64,000 bases of DNA from Mycobacterium sp. 852013-50091_SCH5140682 (GTDB taxonomy: Bacteria > Actinomycetota > Actinomycetes > Mycobacteriales > Mycobacteriaceae). The DNA lies in assembly GCF_001665685.1 (NCBI RefSeq), contig NZ_LZTB01000039.1:1-64000 (forward strand), read 5' to 3'. The notes under the pieces were generated by a model. That model made no database searches. It had not been told where the DNA came from and was given only the letters and a program-made list of their open reading frames with translations. Both the position numbers and the translations under genes were made by a program. Each line of letters starts with the position of its first letter. Within the stretch, counting starts at the first letter, position 1. Shown piece after piece: positions 35,957 through 44,917 of the stretch.

Positions 35957-37312
35957 CTACGCCGCGGATAACAGCCACCCAGTGGCTGCGATCCTCGGCG
36001 TTGACGCCAGCCAGCGAGCGGCGGCCAGCGCGGCCAGCATCGCTGCGACGCAGTACAGGCCCTGGTCTTTGAGTCCCCACGCCACCGAGGTGAGGGTGGC
36101 CGCACCCGCTGTGCAGAGCAGCAAACCGACTGTGGCGCTGCGTATTCCACGGTGGTCGACCGATCCGCCGTCCCACAGCGGTAGCGGGGAGTTCTCCAGC
36201 GGTCGCAGCGCGACGAAGGCCATGGCCACCACCGCGGCCATCAACGCCAGCTGCAGCACGGACAACGCCACGAAGCCGGGGGACGCCGGGTCGTAGCGGT
36301 CGAAGCCCAGGTAGTCGAACACCAGGTGCATGCCCAGCAGCAGCGGCATGTGCCACAGGTACAGCGTCATCGCGCCGGAGTTGCCGATCGCGGCCAGCCA
36401 CCACACCCGCGGCCGCTGCGCCCACCGGGCGATCGCGGGCGCCGCGGCAATCGCGAACGCGCACATCATGATCGCGTGCCCGGCCAGCAGCAGCGAGGGC
36501 GGCGTCATGTTCTTCAGATGCTGGCTCTCGATGCCCACCAGGCTCAGTTCATAGGGGCCGAACACCAGCAGTGCCAGGTTCACGCCGAGCATGCCGATGC
36601 CGATCGCCAGCGCCGACCGACCGGGCAGCAGGTTGCGGCGGTAGGCGACGCCGAACATGCCGGGGATCAGCCACACCACGGTGTTGAGGTAGCCCAGCGT
36701 GGCGTAGCCGTGAATGTTGATCCGGATCGCGTCGATCAGGGCGATGAACGCATAGGTACCGATCACGGCGGTGGCCAGCTGTGTCGTCGTGGTGATCCGG
36801 GCCAGCAGCGGCACAGCGGCGAGCACCAGCACGTAGGCGCCGAGGAACCAGAGCAGCTGAATCGAGATGCCGGCGACCGGCTCGTAGACGTGCACCGGAA
36901 GCACGAACCGCAGCACCGTCAGCGCCACGCCCCAGAACGCCAGGTAGTAGAAGACCGGCCGGTACAACCGGGTGCAGCGCTTCAGCAGCCAGCCACCCCA
37001 CGGCTGCCCGGGCTGCCACGATCCCACCGACGCCGCGACCCCGGCGAAGAAGAACAACGGCATGATCTGGAACACCCAGGTCAGCGCCTGAAACACGGTT
37101 GAGGCCGTGAGCAGGTTGCTCCAGATGAAGACATCGTCGCGGATGGTGCTGGTGGCCATGACGGTGTGCCCGAACACCACGCCCACCAGGGACACGATGC
37201 GGATGACGTCGATGGCCCGGTCACGCCCGGCCGGGGTGGCCGCCTCGACTTCGGCGGGGGAAGGGAACAGCGACGCGGCTTTGGCGGCCGGTGTCGCGAC
37301 AGCACTGGTCAT
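35957..37312 (-). CDS. Acyltransferase 3 family membrane protein
   Basis: A 451-residue protein with ~10 membrane segments, beginning DRAIDVIRIVSLVGVVFGHTVM, where the histidine in TM1 is the conserved catalytic residue of the OafA/YrhL group, and RLYRPVFYYL follows TM3. Such proteins O-acetylate or succinylate surface glycans and glycolipids. It starts at ATG 37312. The last 15 codons (TPRIAATGWLLSAA) are encoded by copy 2 of the 46-base repeat, so the C-terminus has been built from the repeat. Confidence 0.83.
   Translation of the reverse strand: MTSAVATPAAKAASLFPSPAEVEAATPAGRDRAIDVIRIVSLVGVVFGHTVMATSTIRDDVFIWSNLLTASTVFQALTWVFQIMPLFFFAGVAASVGSWQPGQPWGGWLLKRCTRLYRPVFYYLAFWGVALTVLRFVLPVHVYEPVAGISIQLLWFLGAYVLVLAAVPLLARITTTTQLATAVIGTYAFIALIDAIRINIHGYATLGYLNTVVWLIPGMFGVAYRRNLLPGRSALAIGIGMLGVNLALLVFGPYELSLVGIESQHLKNMTPPSLLLAGHAIMMCAFAIAAAPAIARWAQRPRVWWLAAIGNSGAMTLYLWHMPLLLGMHLVFDYLGFDRYDPASPGFVALSVLQLALMAAVVAMAFVALRPLENSPLPLWDGGSVDHRGIRSATVGLLLCTAGAATLTSVAWGLKDQGLYCVAAMLAALAAARWLASTPRIAATGWLLSAA
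35961..36006. repeat. 46-base palindromic repeat, copy 2
   Basis: Matches copy 1 at 34909-34954 in the same orientation. The core CAGCCAC-CCA-GTGGCTG is a perfect 7-bp hairpin extended by GGAT/ATCC. It lies inside the 3' end of the acyltransferase gene and 9 bases after the AbiEi-type stop. Confidence 0.8.
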
Positions 37313-37347
37313 GGCAGTAACGCTAAGTGCGCCACGGCCGCGTAGAT

Positions 37348-38571
37348 CTAGGTAATTGCACTCAATTCGGTCTTGCGGGCCTGCCGGGATTCCTGCCACA
37401 GGATGGCCGCCAGGCAGATGATGGCCAGCACGCCGATCGCGATGGCGAACGCCACGCCCGCGGACCGCAAGCCCCAGACGCGGGCTGCCAGACCCTCGCT
37501 GACGACTGGTAGGGAGATGGCCACATAGGCGACGACGAAGTAGGTGGAGCTGACCTCGGCCCGCCGTTCGGGTGGCGTCAGCTCAGCGACGGCAGCCAGC
37601 CCGCGGCTGAAGCTGATGCCCTGGCCCGCGCCCGAAACCACGGCTGCGACGATCAGCCCGAACAACGACGAAAAGTACAGCGCGACAGTCAGAATGGCCA
37701 TGCCCGCAGCCAGGATCGCGCACCCGATCGCGACCGCGCGCTGCGGCGGGATGAGCGTCGCGCCGATCTGCGCGACGGCGGATGCGGCGAAGATCGAGCA
37801 GGCGATGGCACCCGCGATCGCATGGTTGTCGATGCCGACGACATTGGCGAGAAACGACGGCGCCACCGCGGTGTAGAGACCCATCACGGCGAACCCCGCG
37901 AACGCCGCCAGTGCTGCGATGACGAACACCGCGCGCACCTCGGCAGGTACGGACAGCCGCTGCACGCCGATGCTGCCGCTGCGCGCCGAGGTCTCGGGAA
38001 CGACTATGACGGCGATGCCGGCGAGGACGGCCAGCACGATGTGGATCAGGAACGGCAGCTGCAGTGGATGCGGGGCGTACTGCACGAGCAGCCCCGCCAA
38101 CAGCGGACCCGAGCCGAGGCCGCCGACGTTGGCGATCGTCGCCACTGTGGCGGCGCGTGAGTGCCATCGCGGCGGGGCGGCCTCGATGACGGCCGCCGTG
38201 CCGGTTCCGGTGAACAGGCCTGCCGAGAGCCCCGATAGCACCCGGCCCACGAGCAACAGCGGCACCGAATCGGCGACCAGGAACACCACCGCACTGGCCA
38301 GTGCGGCAACCACGGCGAACACCAACATCGGACGTCGGCCCACCGCGTCGGACCACCGTCCGAACACCAGCAGCGCGAACAGCACGCCGGCCGCGTAGGT
38401 GGCGTAGATGACCGTCGTCGTGAGCACTGCGAAATGCATGCGCTCGGCGTAGAGCGCATACATCGGGGTAGGCAGTGTCGTGCCGACCATGACGGCTGCG
38501 AACGCGTAGGCGAGCAGGCCCAACGCGAAGGCGGAGCGATTACGTGGCTCGGTACTGCGGGACTCGCGCAT
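37348..38571 (-). CDS. MFS transporter
   Basis: A 407-residue, 12-helix major facilitator with GRWSDAVGRRPMLVFAVV in loop 2-3, GRVLSGLSAGLFTGTGTAAVIE, and VPETSARSG after TM6. It is of the sugar/drug-efflux MFS_1 type. ATG 38571 is chosen over a TTG four codons earlier. The substrate is not apparent. It is 35 bases upstream of the acyltransferase gene on the same strand. Confidence 0.83.
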   Translation of the reverse strand: MRESRSTEPRNRSAFALGLLAYAFAAVMVGTTLPTPMYALYAERMHFAVLTTTVIYATYAAGVLFALLVFGRWSDAVGRRPMLVFAVVAALASAVVFLVADSVPLLLVGRVLSGLSAGLFTGTGTAAVIEAAPPRWHSRAATVATIANVGGLGSGPLLAGLLVQYAPHPLQLPFLIHIVLAVLAGIAVIVVPETSARSGSIGVQRLSVPAEVRAVFVIAALAAFAGFAVMGLYTAVAPSFLANVVGIDNHAIAGAIACSIFAASAVAQIGATLIPPQRAVAIGCAILAAGMAILTVALYFSSLFGLIVAAVVSGAGQGISFSRGLAAVAELTPPERRAEVSSTYFVVAYVAISLPVVSEGLAARVWGLRSAGVAFAIAIGVLAIICLAAILWQESRQARKTELSAIT

Positions 38572-38599
38572 GTGCGAGTGCAACGTTGCCGAGGCGGTT

Positions 38600-38630
38600 C
38601 GCCATCCCCGAAACGGGCTCGGGGATGGCG
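38600..38630 (-). terminator. 12-bp hairpin after the acetate symporter gene
   Basis: CGCCATCCCCGA and TCGGGGATGGCG pair perfectly across a seven-base loop, eight bases beyond the symporter stop on the reverse strand. No T-run follows. Confidence 0.7.
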
Positions 38631-38637
38631 AGACACC

Positions 38638-40269
38638 TCAGTGTGCGATGGCCTTCTCGGCGCCGACGCCGGTCAGCGACCGCACCTCCATCTCGGCGTT
38701 GAGTTCGGGATTCCCGCGGTCCGACGAGGTCAGCGTGCCGACGATGCCGAGCAGGAACGCCAGCGGGATGGACACGATGCCGGGGTTGGCCAGCGGGAAC
38801 CAGGCGAAGTCCAGGTTGGGGAACATGGCTTTCGGAGTACCCGATACGGCCGGGGAGAACACGATCAGCACGATGGTCGACACCAGGCCGCCGTACATGC
38901 TCCACAGCGCGCCGCGGGTGTTGAACCGGCGCCAGTACAGCGAGTACACGATGGTCGGCAGGTTGGCGGCGGCCGCGACGGCGAAGGCCAGCGCGACCAG
39001 GAACGCGATGTTCTGCCCGTTGGCCAGGATGCCCAGCACGATCGCGAACACGCCGAGGACCACCGCCGTGATCCGGGAGACCCGCACCTGTTCCTCTTCG
39101 GTCACGTTGTGGGACTTGAGCACCGAGGCGTAGACGTCGTGGGCGAACGACGCCGACGCGGTGATGGTCAGCCCGGCGACCACGGCCAGGATGGTCGCGA
39201 AGGCCACCGCGGAGATGATGCCGAGCAGCACGACACCGCCCAGCTCCAAGGCCAGCAGCGGGGCCGCGGAGTTCTCTTTGCCCGCGGCCGACAGGATGCG
39301 GTCGGGGCCCACGATCGCCGCCGCGCCGTATCCCAGCACCAGGGTGAACAGGTAGAACGCGCCGATCAAGGAGATGGCCCAAACAACAGAGCGCCGCGCT
39401 TCCTTGGCGGTGGGAACCGTGTAGAAGCGCATCAACACGTGAGGCAGACCTGCGGTGCCCAGCACCAGCGCGAGGCCGAGCGACAGAAAGTTGATCTTGG
39501 AAGTGGTCGACCCGCCGTACTGGGCGCCGGGGGCCAGAACGTCACGGTTGGCGACACCCTTGGTGGTGGCATCGGAGATCGCGGACTGCGCCGAGCCCAG
39601 GATTTCGGAGAAGTTCAGCCCGAACCTGGCCAGCACCATGAACGTCATCAGCGCAGCGCCCGTGATCAGCAGGACGGCTTTGATGATCTGCACCCAGGTG
39701 GTGCCCTTCATGCCGCCGACCAGCACATAGATGATCATCAGGACGCCCACCACTGCGATTACCAGGGATTGCCCGGCCTTGCTGTGCACGTTGAGCAGTA
39801 GCGCGACCAGGCCACCGGCACCGGCCATCTGGGCCAGCAGATAGAACAGTGACACCGTCAGCGTCGTCGTGGCCGCGGCCAGCCGCACCGGTCGCTGCTT
39901 GAGCCGGAAGCTCAGCACGTCAGCCATCGTGAATCGGCCGGTGTTGCGGAGCAATTCGGCGACCAGCAGCAGCGCCACGAGCCAGGCCACAAGGAAGCCG
40001 ATCGAGTAGAGGAAGCCGTCGTAACCGTAGACGGCGATGGCCCCGGCGATGCCGAGGAAGCTGGCCGCCGACAGGTAGTCCCCAGCGATGGCGATGCCGT
40101 TCTGTGGGCCGGAGAACGCCCGACCGCCGGTGAAGAACTGGTCGGCGGAGCGGTTGTTGCCGCTGGCCCGGATCACCACGAACATCGTTATGACGACGAA
40201 GGCGCCGAAGATGGCGATGTTGGCGATCGGGTTGCCGACCGAATCCGCTGCTGCCGTGAGCGTGTTCAC
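38638..40269 (-). CDS. actP: Cation/acetate-type symporter (ActP-like, SSS family)
   Basis: A 543-residue sodium:solute symporter with ~13 helices. Signature segments are GDYLSAASFLGIAGAIAVYGYDGFLYSIGF, GTAGLPHVLMRFYTVP and FAVAAAANLPTIVYSLYW. These match ActP/MctC carriers of acetate, propionate and pyruvate. It is coupled to the DUF485 gene by a four-base overlap (ATGA), like yjcH-actP in E. coli. Confidence 0.9.
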   Translation of the reverse strand: MNTLTAAADSVGNPIANIAIFGAFVVITMFVVIRASGNNRSADQFFTGGRAFSGPQNGIAIAGDYLSAASFLGIAGAIAVYGYDGFLYSIGFLVAWLVALLLVAELLRNTGRFTMADVLSFRLKQRPVRLAAATTTLTVSLFYLLAQMAGAGGLVALLLNVHSKAGQSLVIAVVGVLMIIYVLVGGMKGTTWVQIIKAVLLITGAALMTFMVLARFGLNFSEILGSAQSAISDATTKGVANRDVLAPGAQYGGSTTSKINFLSLGLALVLGTAGLPHVLMRFYTVPTAKEARRSVVWAISLIGAFYLFTLVLGYGAAAIVGPDRILSAAGKENSAAPLLALELGGVVLLGIISAVAFATILAVVAGLTITASASFAHDVYASVLKSHNVTEEEQVRVSRITAVVLGVFAIVLGILANGQNIAFLVALAFAVAAAANLPTIVYSLYWRRFNTRGALWSMYGGLVSTIVLIVFSPAVSGTPKAMFPNLDFAWFPLANPGIVSIPLAFLLGIVGTLTSSDRGNPELNAEMEVRSLTGVGAEKAIAH

Positions 40270-40613
40270 TGCTGGTCGCCTTCCAGCTCGGCGCGGATCG
40301 CCGCGGCCCGGGGGTCGAGCTCGCGGTTGGCGAACCGGACGTAGATGGCGGTGATGACGAATGTCGTGACGAACTGGCCCAGGCCCAGGAGCAGGCCGAC
40401 ATTGACATTGCCGAACACCTTGGTCGCCATGAAGTCGTGCGCGAAGGCGCCGAGTACGACGTACAGGCCGTACCAGAGCAGGAAGAATGCCGTCATCGGG
40501 AAGACGAACCTGCGCAGCCTGCCGCGGAGTTCCTGGAACTCCGGACTGGCCTGGGTAGCGAGGAATTGCGCGCCGCTGGGTGCGACGCGTGGCGGAAGGT
40601 CGGTTTCGGGCAC
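40266..40613 (-). CDS. DUF485 family symporter partner (YjcH-like)
   Basis: A 115-residue protein with two membrane segments (FPMTAFFLLWYGLYVVLGAFA and LGLGQFVTTFVITAIYVRFANREL), the DUF485 pattern. GTG 40613 has AAGGAG six bases upstream. It is always found before actP-type genes and is thought to assist the carrier. Confidence 0.88.
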   Translation of the reverse strand: MPETDLPPRVAPSGAQFLATQASPEFQELRGRLRRFVFPMTAFFLLWYGLYVVLGAFAHDFMATKVFGNVNVGLLLGLGQFVTTFVITAIYVRFANRELDPRAAAIRAELEGDQQ

Positions 40614-40639
40614 CAGGGCTCCTTGAGGTTGTCTGTGAG

Positions 40640-40668
40640 GCAGCTGGGAATCGAACCTAGATGAGATG
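40640..40668 (-). other. tRNA 3'-end-like remnant
   Basis: On the reverse strand the sequence reads CTAGG-TTCGATT-CCCAG followed by CTGCCTCA, resembling a T-arm (one mismatched pair) and the 3' acceptor strand of a tRNA. No anticodon arm, D-arm or matching 5' acceptor strand is present within 100 bases, so it is at most a fragment. It may be an old integration scar or chance. Confidence 0.3.
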
Positions 40669-40757
40669 TGAGTCACAATCGAGGCGATACGCCGAAGCCG
40701 GGTGTCGGTGCGCCGAGTGGTCGGTCAGTCACGGTGAGCGGTGCGTCCCCTGTCCCG

Positions 40758-40816
40758 CCGAGCAGACACCCAGGTCCGCGACACGCCGCGGTTCCGGGAC
40801 CGCCATGTCTGCTCGG
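40758..40816 (-). terminator. Long-spaced inverted repeat after the second symporter gene
   Basis: CCGAGCAGACA (40758-40768) and TGTCTGCTCGG (40806-40816) are perfect 11-base arms. The spacer contains further pairing (GGTCC/GGGACC). It begins ten bases beyond the symporter stop at 40827 and probably terminates that operon. Confidence 0.6.
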
Positions 40817-40826
40817 CCGAAAGAAC

Positions 40827-42557
40827 TCAGCCCCGCGGCACGCGTTCGACGCCCATGCCGAGGCGCTCGGGCACATGCATGCGCGCGAAGATCTGCGCCA
40901 CGTTCGGTGTGGCCCGCGTGAACCGGCTGACCGCGACCATGGTCAGGAACGCCAACGGCACGCTGACGGCGGCGGGATAGCCCACCATGACGGCCGGCCA
41001 GCCACCCAGCGCGTCCTCGTCGACGCCGCCGGCGATGGCCACCGTCACCGCGCCGCCGCACACACCGCCGCCGACCACCAGCCCGCATGCGGCGCCGGTC
41101 ACCGTCAGGCCGCGCCACCAGATACCGAGTACCAGCAGTGGGCACAGTGTCGACGCTGCGACCGCGAAGGCCAGGCCGACACTGCGGGAGAGCTCCAGCC
41201 CCGACACCACCAGCGACAGTGGGATCGGGATCAACCCGCCGATCAGCGCGGCCACCCGGAAGTCCCGCACCCGCCCACGCAGCACGTCGGTGGCCAGCGC
41301 GCCGGCGATGCTGACCAGCAGTCCCGACGACGTGGCGAGGAAGGCTGCGATGGCTCCGGCCGCGACCAGGGCCGCCAGCAGCTGACCGCCGATTCCGCCG
41401 ATCGCGGCGCCGGGCGCCAGCAGCACCGCCGCGTCGGCCGTCCCGGTGATGAGCAGCTGCGGAACGTACAGCCGGGCGAACACGCCGAGCAGCGTGGGGA
41501 ACAGATAGAACAGCCACAGCAGCGCGATCACCGCAAGCGCGGTACGCCGGGCCGCCCGACCGTCGGGGTTGGTGTAGAAGCGCACCAGCACATGCGGCAG
41601 GCCCATGGTGCCCAGGAACGTGGCGACGATGATCGACATCACCTGGTAGAGCGGATGGCCGCCGCCGAGCCCGCCGCCGGAGGCGATCCATTCGGTACCG
41701 GTGCCCGGGGCGCCGGCCACCACCGGGGTTGCGGTGCCCGCCGCCAGGGTGAGCGTGGTGCCTGCGCCGAGGGTGTGCTCGCCTGCGTTGCCGATCGCGA
41801 CGGCCTCGACGTGCCTGCCGTCGAGGGTGCCCGTCACGGTGATACCTGCCGGGTCGGCGACGTGCACGACGACGTCGGTGTCGACGGCGACGGTCGTCAG
41901 CTGATGCACGGTCGGCGGCAACGGGCCACCGAGTTCGCCACCGCCACCGACGAACAACCCCAGCAGGGCCAGCGCCGGGACAGCGATGGCGGTCAGCTTG
42001 AGCCAGTACTGGAAGGCCTGCACGAACGTGATCGAGCGCATTCCGCCTGCCACCACGTTGGCGATGACGATCGTGCCGACCAGCAATGGGCCGACCCAGA
42101 CCGGAACTCCCAGTAGGGTTTTCAATGCGAGACCGGCGCCCTGGTATTGCGGGGCCAGGTAGAACACGCAGATCACCACCACCACGAGCATGGCCAGCTT
42201 GCGCAAACGTGCTGAGCCGAGGCGGAATTCGGCGAAGTCGGGAACCGTGTAGGCGCCTGAGCGACGCAGCGGAGCCGCGACGAACAGCAGCAGGCCCAGA
42301 TAACCCGCGGTGAAGCCGACCGGATACCACAGGGCATCGGCGCCGTACTTGGCGATCAGCCCGGCGACCCCGAGAAACGATGCCGCCGAGAGGTATTCAC
42401 CTGAGATCGCCGCGGCATTCCACTGTGGGCCGATGGTGCGCGAGGCCACCAGAAAGTCGGAGGTGGTGCGCGACAACCGCACTCCGTAGGTGCCGATGGC
42501 GACGGTGGCGACGGCCGCGGTCAGCAGCGCGGCAGCGGTCAGCGGCGAGCCGGTCAT
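40827..42557 (-). CDS. Second SSS-family solute symporter
   Basis: A 576-residue sodium:solute symporter related to ActP (SGEYLSAASFLGVAGLIAKYGADALWYPVGF, GTMGLPHVLVRFYTNPDGRAARR, FAVAASTLCPLLVLGIWW). Between helices near residues 210-295 it has an insertion of ~80 residues rich in Val, Thr and Gly (VHQLTTVAVDTDVVVHVADP...), predicted outside the membrane and absent from the neighbouring ActP. It is coupled to a small partner gene by a four-base overlap. The substrate is probably a short carboxylate. Confidence 0.87.
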   Translation of the reverse strand: MTGSPLTAAALLTAAVATVAIGTYGVRLSRTTSDFLVASRTIGPQWNAAAISGEYLSAASFLGVAGLIAKYGADALWYPVGFTAGYLGLLLFVAAPLRRSGAYTVPDFAEFRLGSARLRKLAMLVVVVICVFYLAPQYQGAGLALKTLLGVPVWVGPLLVGTIVIANVVAGGMRSITFVQAFQYWLKLTAIAVPALALLGLFVGGGGELGGPLPPTVHQLTTVAVDTDVVVHVADPAGITVTGTLDGRHVEAVAIGNAGEHTLGAGTTLTLAAGTATPVVAGAPGTGTEWIASGGGLGGGHPLYQVMSIIVATFLGTMGLPHVLVRFYTNPDGRAARRTALAVIALLWLFYLFPTLLGVFARLYVPQLLITGTADAAVLLAPGAAIGGIGGQLLAALVAAGAIAAFLATSSGLLVSIAGALATDVLRGRVRDFRVAALIGGLIPIPLSLVVSGLELSRSVGLAFAVAASTLCPLLVLGIWWRGLTVTGAACGLVVGGGVCGGAVTVAIAGGVDEDALGGWPAVMVGYPAAVSVPLAFLTMVAVSRFTRATPNVAQIFARMHVPERLGMGVERVPRG

Positions 42558-42922
42558 GGTTCGCTGTCGACGACGCGGACGAAATCACGTTCGGCCTGTT
42601 CGGCCAGCCGCACGTAGAGCCGCCCGATGCCGTACAGCAGGGGATAGGCCAGGCCTGCCAGAATCAGCCAGTTGAGGCGTATGCCGAACACGCTGTGCGC
42701 GGCCAACTCTGGGACCGTCGCGGTGATCACCAGCAGCGCCACCGCGATGGCCACCACCACGGCGGCCAGTCGCAGCGCCAGCCCGAGCTGGGCCCGCACC
42801 AGGCCGCGGACCAGTGCGTCGCCGACCTGCGTCTGCTCCTGGACCTCGACGCGGGTGCGCACCATGCGGGCACCGCGCCGGTGGGCGAGTACGACGCGCT
42901 CCCGCTGCGGACGGTCACTCAT
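42554..42922 (-). CDS. DUF485-like small membrane partner
   Basis: A 122-residue protein with two membrane segments (LRLAAVVVAIAVALLVITATVP and LNWLILAGLAYPLLYGIGRLYVRLAEQAE) after a charged N-terminus. It occupies the DUF485 position ahead of the second symporter and overlaps it by four bases and the response regulator gene by eight. It is a divergent member of the same type. Confidence 0.75.
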   Translation of the reverse strand: MSDRPQRERVVLAHRRGARMVRTRVEVQEQTQVGDALVRGLVRAQLGLALRLAAVVVAIAVALLVITATVPELAAHSVFGIRLNWLILAGLAYPLLYGIGRLYVRLAEQAERDFVRVVDSEP

Positions 42923-43697
42923 CGGTCGGTTTCAGGTTGCGCATCGGGTCGCGTACCACGCGGTCGCGAAGTTCGCGGGCTTGGCGGCGGCTCACCGGCA
43001 GCTCCACCGCGGGCGAGGATCCGTTGGCGCGCAGCCGGACCAGCACGGCCCCGTCGGCGGTGCGCAGCCCGGTGACCATCCGCAGCGATACCAGGTATGA
43101 CCGGTGGATGCGTTGGAAACCGTGGTCGCGCCAACGGGTTTCCAATGTGCTCAAGGGAATTCGCACCAGATGTGCTCCCGTTGCGGAATGCAGCCGGGCG
43201 TAGTCGCCCTCTGCTTCCACCCAGCCAATGCTGTCGCGGGGCACCAGCTGGGTGATGCCACCGAGTTCGGCCGGGATGACGTCGGAGTCCTGGTCGTCGG
43301 TCGAGGCCTCGGTGGTTCTGGCCATCGCGACTCCGTCGGCGACGCGTCGCACCGCCTCGTCGAGCCGGTTCTGCCGGATCGGTTTGAGCAGATAGTCGAC
43401 CGCGCCCACGTCGAACGCCGCCACGGCCTTGTCGTCGTGCGCGGTCACGAACACCACGGCGGGCCGGTTCGCGAAATTGGTGAGCACGCCGGCCAGTTCG
43501 ATGCCCGAGAGCCCTGGCATGTTGATGTCGAGGAACAAGGCGTCGATGGGGTGGCGGTTGAGTTCCCGCAGGGCCGAGGTGGCGTCGCCTGCGGTGTACA
43601 CATCGCCGACGCAGGGATGACGGCCCAACAGGTAGGCCAGCTCGTCGAGTGCGGGTGCCTCGTCGTCGACCGCCAGCACCGTCAGCGTCCGACTCAC
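42915..43697 (-). CDS. LytTR-type response regulator
   Basis: A 260-residue regulator. The receiver domain has Asp57 (LFLDINMPG), the acidic pair near residue 11 and Lys105 (YLLKPI). The LytTR DNA-binding domain fills ~155-250 (DSIGWVEAEGDYARLHS, FQRIHRSYLVSLRMV, LPVSRRQARELRDRV). Its start overlaps the histidine kinase stop by four bases. LytTR regulators are uncommon in mycobacteria. In E. coli, BtsSR and YpdAB of this type sense pyruvate and control carboxylate transporters. Confidence 0.92.
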   Translation of the reverse strand: MSRTLTVLAVDDEAPALDELAYLLGRHPCVGDVYTAGDATSALRELNRHPIDALFLDINMPGLSGIELAGVLTNFANRPAVVFVTAHDDKAVAAFDVGAVDYLLKPIRQNRLDEAVRRVADGVAMARTTEASTDDQDSDVIPAELGGITQLVPRDSIGWVEAEGDYARLHSATGAHLVRIPLSTLETRWRDHGFQRIHRSYLVSLRMVTGLRTADGAVLVRLRANGSSPAVELPVSRRQARELRDRVVRDPMRNLKPTDE

Positions 43698-44875
43698 GCG
43701 CGCACTCCCGAGCGGAACTTCGGTACCCGCATCATGACCTTCGTGCCTGCCCCGATCGCCGTTTCGACCACCAGACCGTAGTCGTTGCCGAACGAGGCCC
43801 GCAGCCGATGGTCGACATTGGTCAGCCCGACGTGCGCGGACTCGTCGCCGCGGTGTGCCAACGCGTCGCCCGGCCCGGTCCGTAGCGTCTCGGGGTCCAT
43901 GCCTGCGCCGTCGTCCTCGACGGTGATCACGCAGTCCGAACCTTCGTCGCGAGCGATGATCTCGATCGATCCGCCGCCCTGACCGGCGAGTCCGTGTCGC
44001 ACCGCGTTCTCGACCAATGGCTGCAGTGCGAGGAACGGCACGACCACGCTGAGCACCTCGGGCGCGACCTGCAGCCGGACCGTCAGCGCCTGGCCGAACC
44101 GGGCCCGCTCCAACGTCAGATACCGGTCGATGTTGCGCAGTTCCTCGGCCAGCGTGGTGTACTGCCCGGCCGCGCGGAACGAGTAGCGGGTGAAATCGGC
44201 GAACTCCAGGATCAGTTCGCGCGCGCGGTCGGGATCGGTGCGGACAAACGAGGCGATGGTGTTGAGCGCGTTGTAGATGAAGTGCGGGCTGATCTGGGCG
44301 CGCAGCGCAAGCACCTCGGCCCGGTCCAGCCGGGCCCGCGAGGCGTCGAGCTCGGCGAGTTCGATCTGGCTGGCGGCGTACCTGGCGACCTCGCCGATGG
44401 CACCGAGCATGCCGGGACCCGGCGTGGTTCCGGTGACCACGACGAGAGCGCCGAGAACCTCACCGCCCTCGGTCAGCAGCGGCTGCGCGACGACCGTCGT
44501 GGTGCGCACGCTTCTGAGGACCCGCCGCTGGCCGGTGATCGACTCGGCGGCGGTGGCCGTGCAGCCGGCGATCACGTCGGCCGGCCAGACGGGTTCGTCG
44601 TGCGGGTCCCGCGACAGCGGCGCCCCGTCGTCGTCGTACAGCGCGAGCCCGACTGCTCCGGTGAGCTCGCGCAGGAACGGCGCGGCGGTGTGTGCGGATT
44701 CGCCGTCGAGACCGCGGCGCAGAGCCCGGGCAGCCTGCGCGGCGGTGTGCAGCGTGGCGTGCACTGCGCGCTCGGTAGGGGTCGCGACCACCCGGCGGGT
44801 ACGCACGACCATGACCGCCGCCACTGCCGTCAGCATCAGCGCCAACGTCAGCGCAATCGCAACCTCGCCGGACAT
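43694..44875 (-). CDS. LytS-type sensor histidine kinase
   Basis: A 393-residue kinase with one N-terminal membrane helix (VAIALTLALMLTAVAAVMVV), a GAF-like sensor (~60-150), and a His_kinase/HATPase_c pair. The phosphorylated histidine is His198 in LRAQISPHFIYNALNTI, and the ATP site has LVENAVRHG, DDGAGM and GLTNVDHRL. It heads the operon kinase-regulator-partner-symporter, so it most likely senses the carboxylate that the symporters import. Confidence 0.92.
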   Translation of the reverse strand: MSGEVAIALTLALMLTAVAAVMVVRTRRVVATPTERAVHATLHTAAQAARALRRGLDGESAHTAAPFLRELTGAVGLALYDDDGAPLSRDPHDEPVWPADVIAGCTATAAESITGQRRVLRSVRTTTVVAQPLLTEGGEVLGALVVVTGTTPGPGMLGAIGEVARYAASQIELAELDASRARLDRAEVLALRAQISPHFIYNALNTIASFVRTDPDRARELILEFADFTRYSFRAAGQYTTLAEELRNIDRYLTLERARFGQALTVRLQVAPEVLSVVVPFLALQPLVENAVRHGLAGQGGGSIEIIARDEGSDCVITVEDDGAGMDPETLRTGPGDALAHRGDESAHVGLTNVDHRLRASFGNDYGLVVETAIGAGTKVMMRVPKFRSGVRA

Positions 44876-44917
44876 CTTGCGGCCAACCTTAAACCGGCGA
44901 GGCCGCCAAGCCGCTGA

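Noticed and set aside
40668-42116. 482-codon forward frame opposite the second symporter
   Set aside because: Gln/His/Arg-rich antisense shadow without a fold; the symporter on the other strand is certain.
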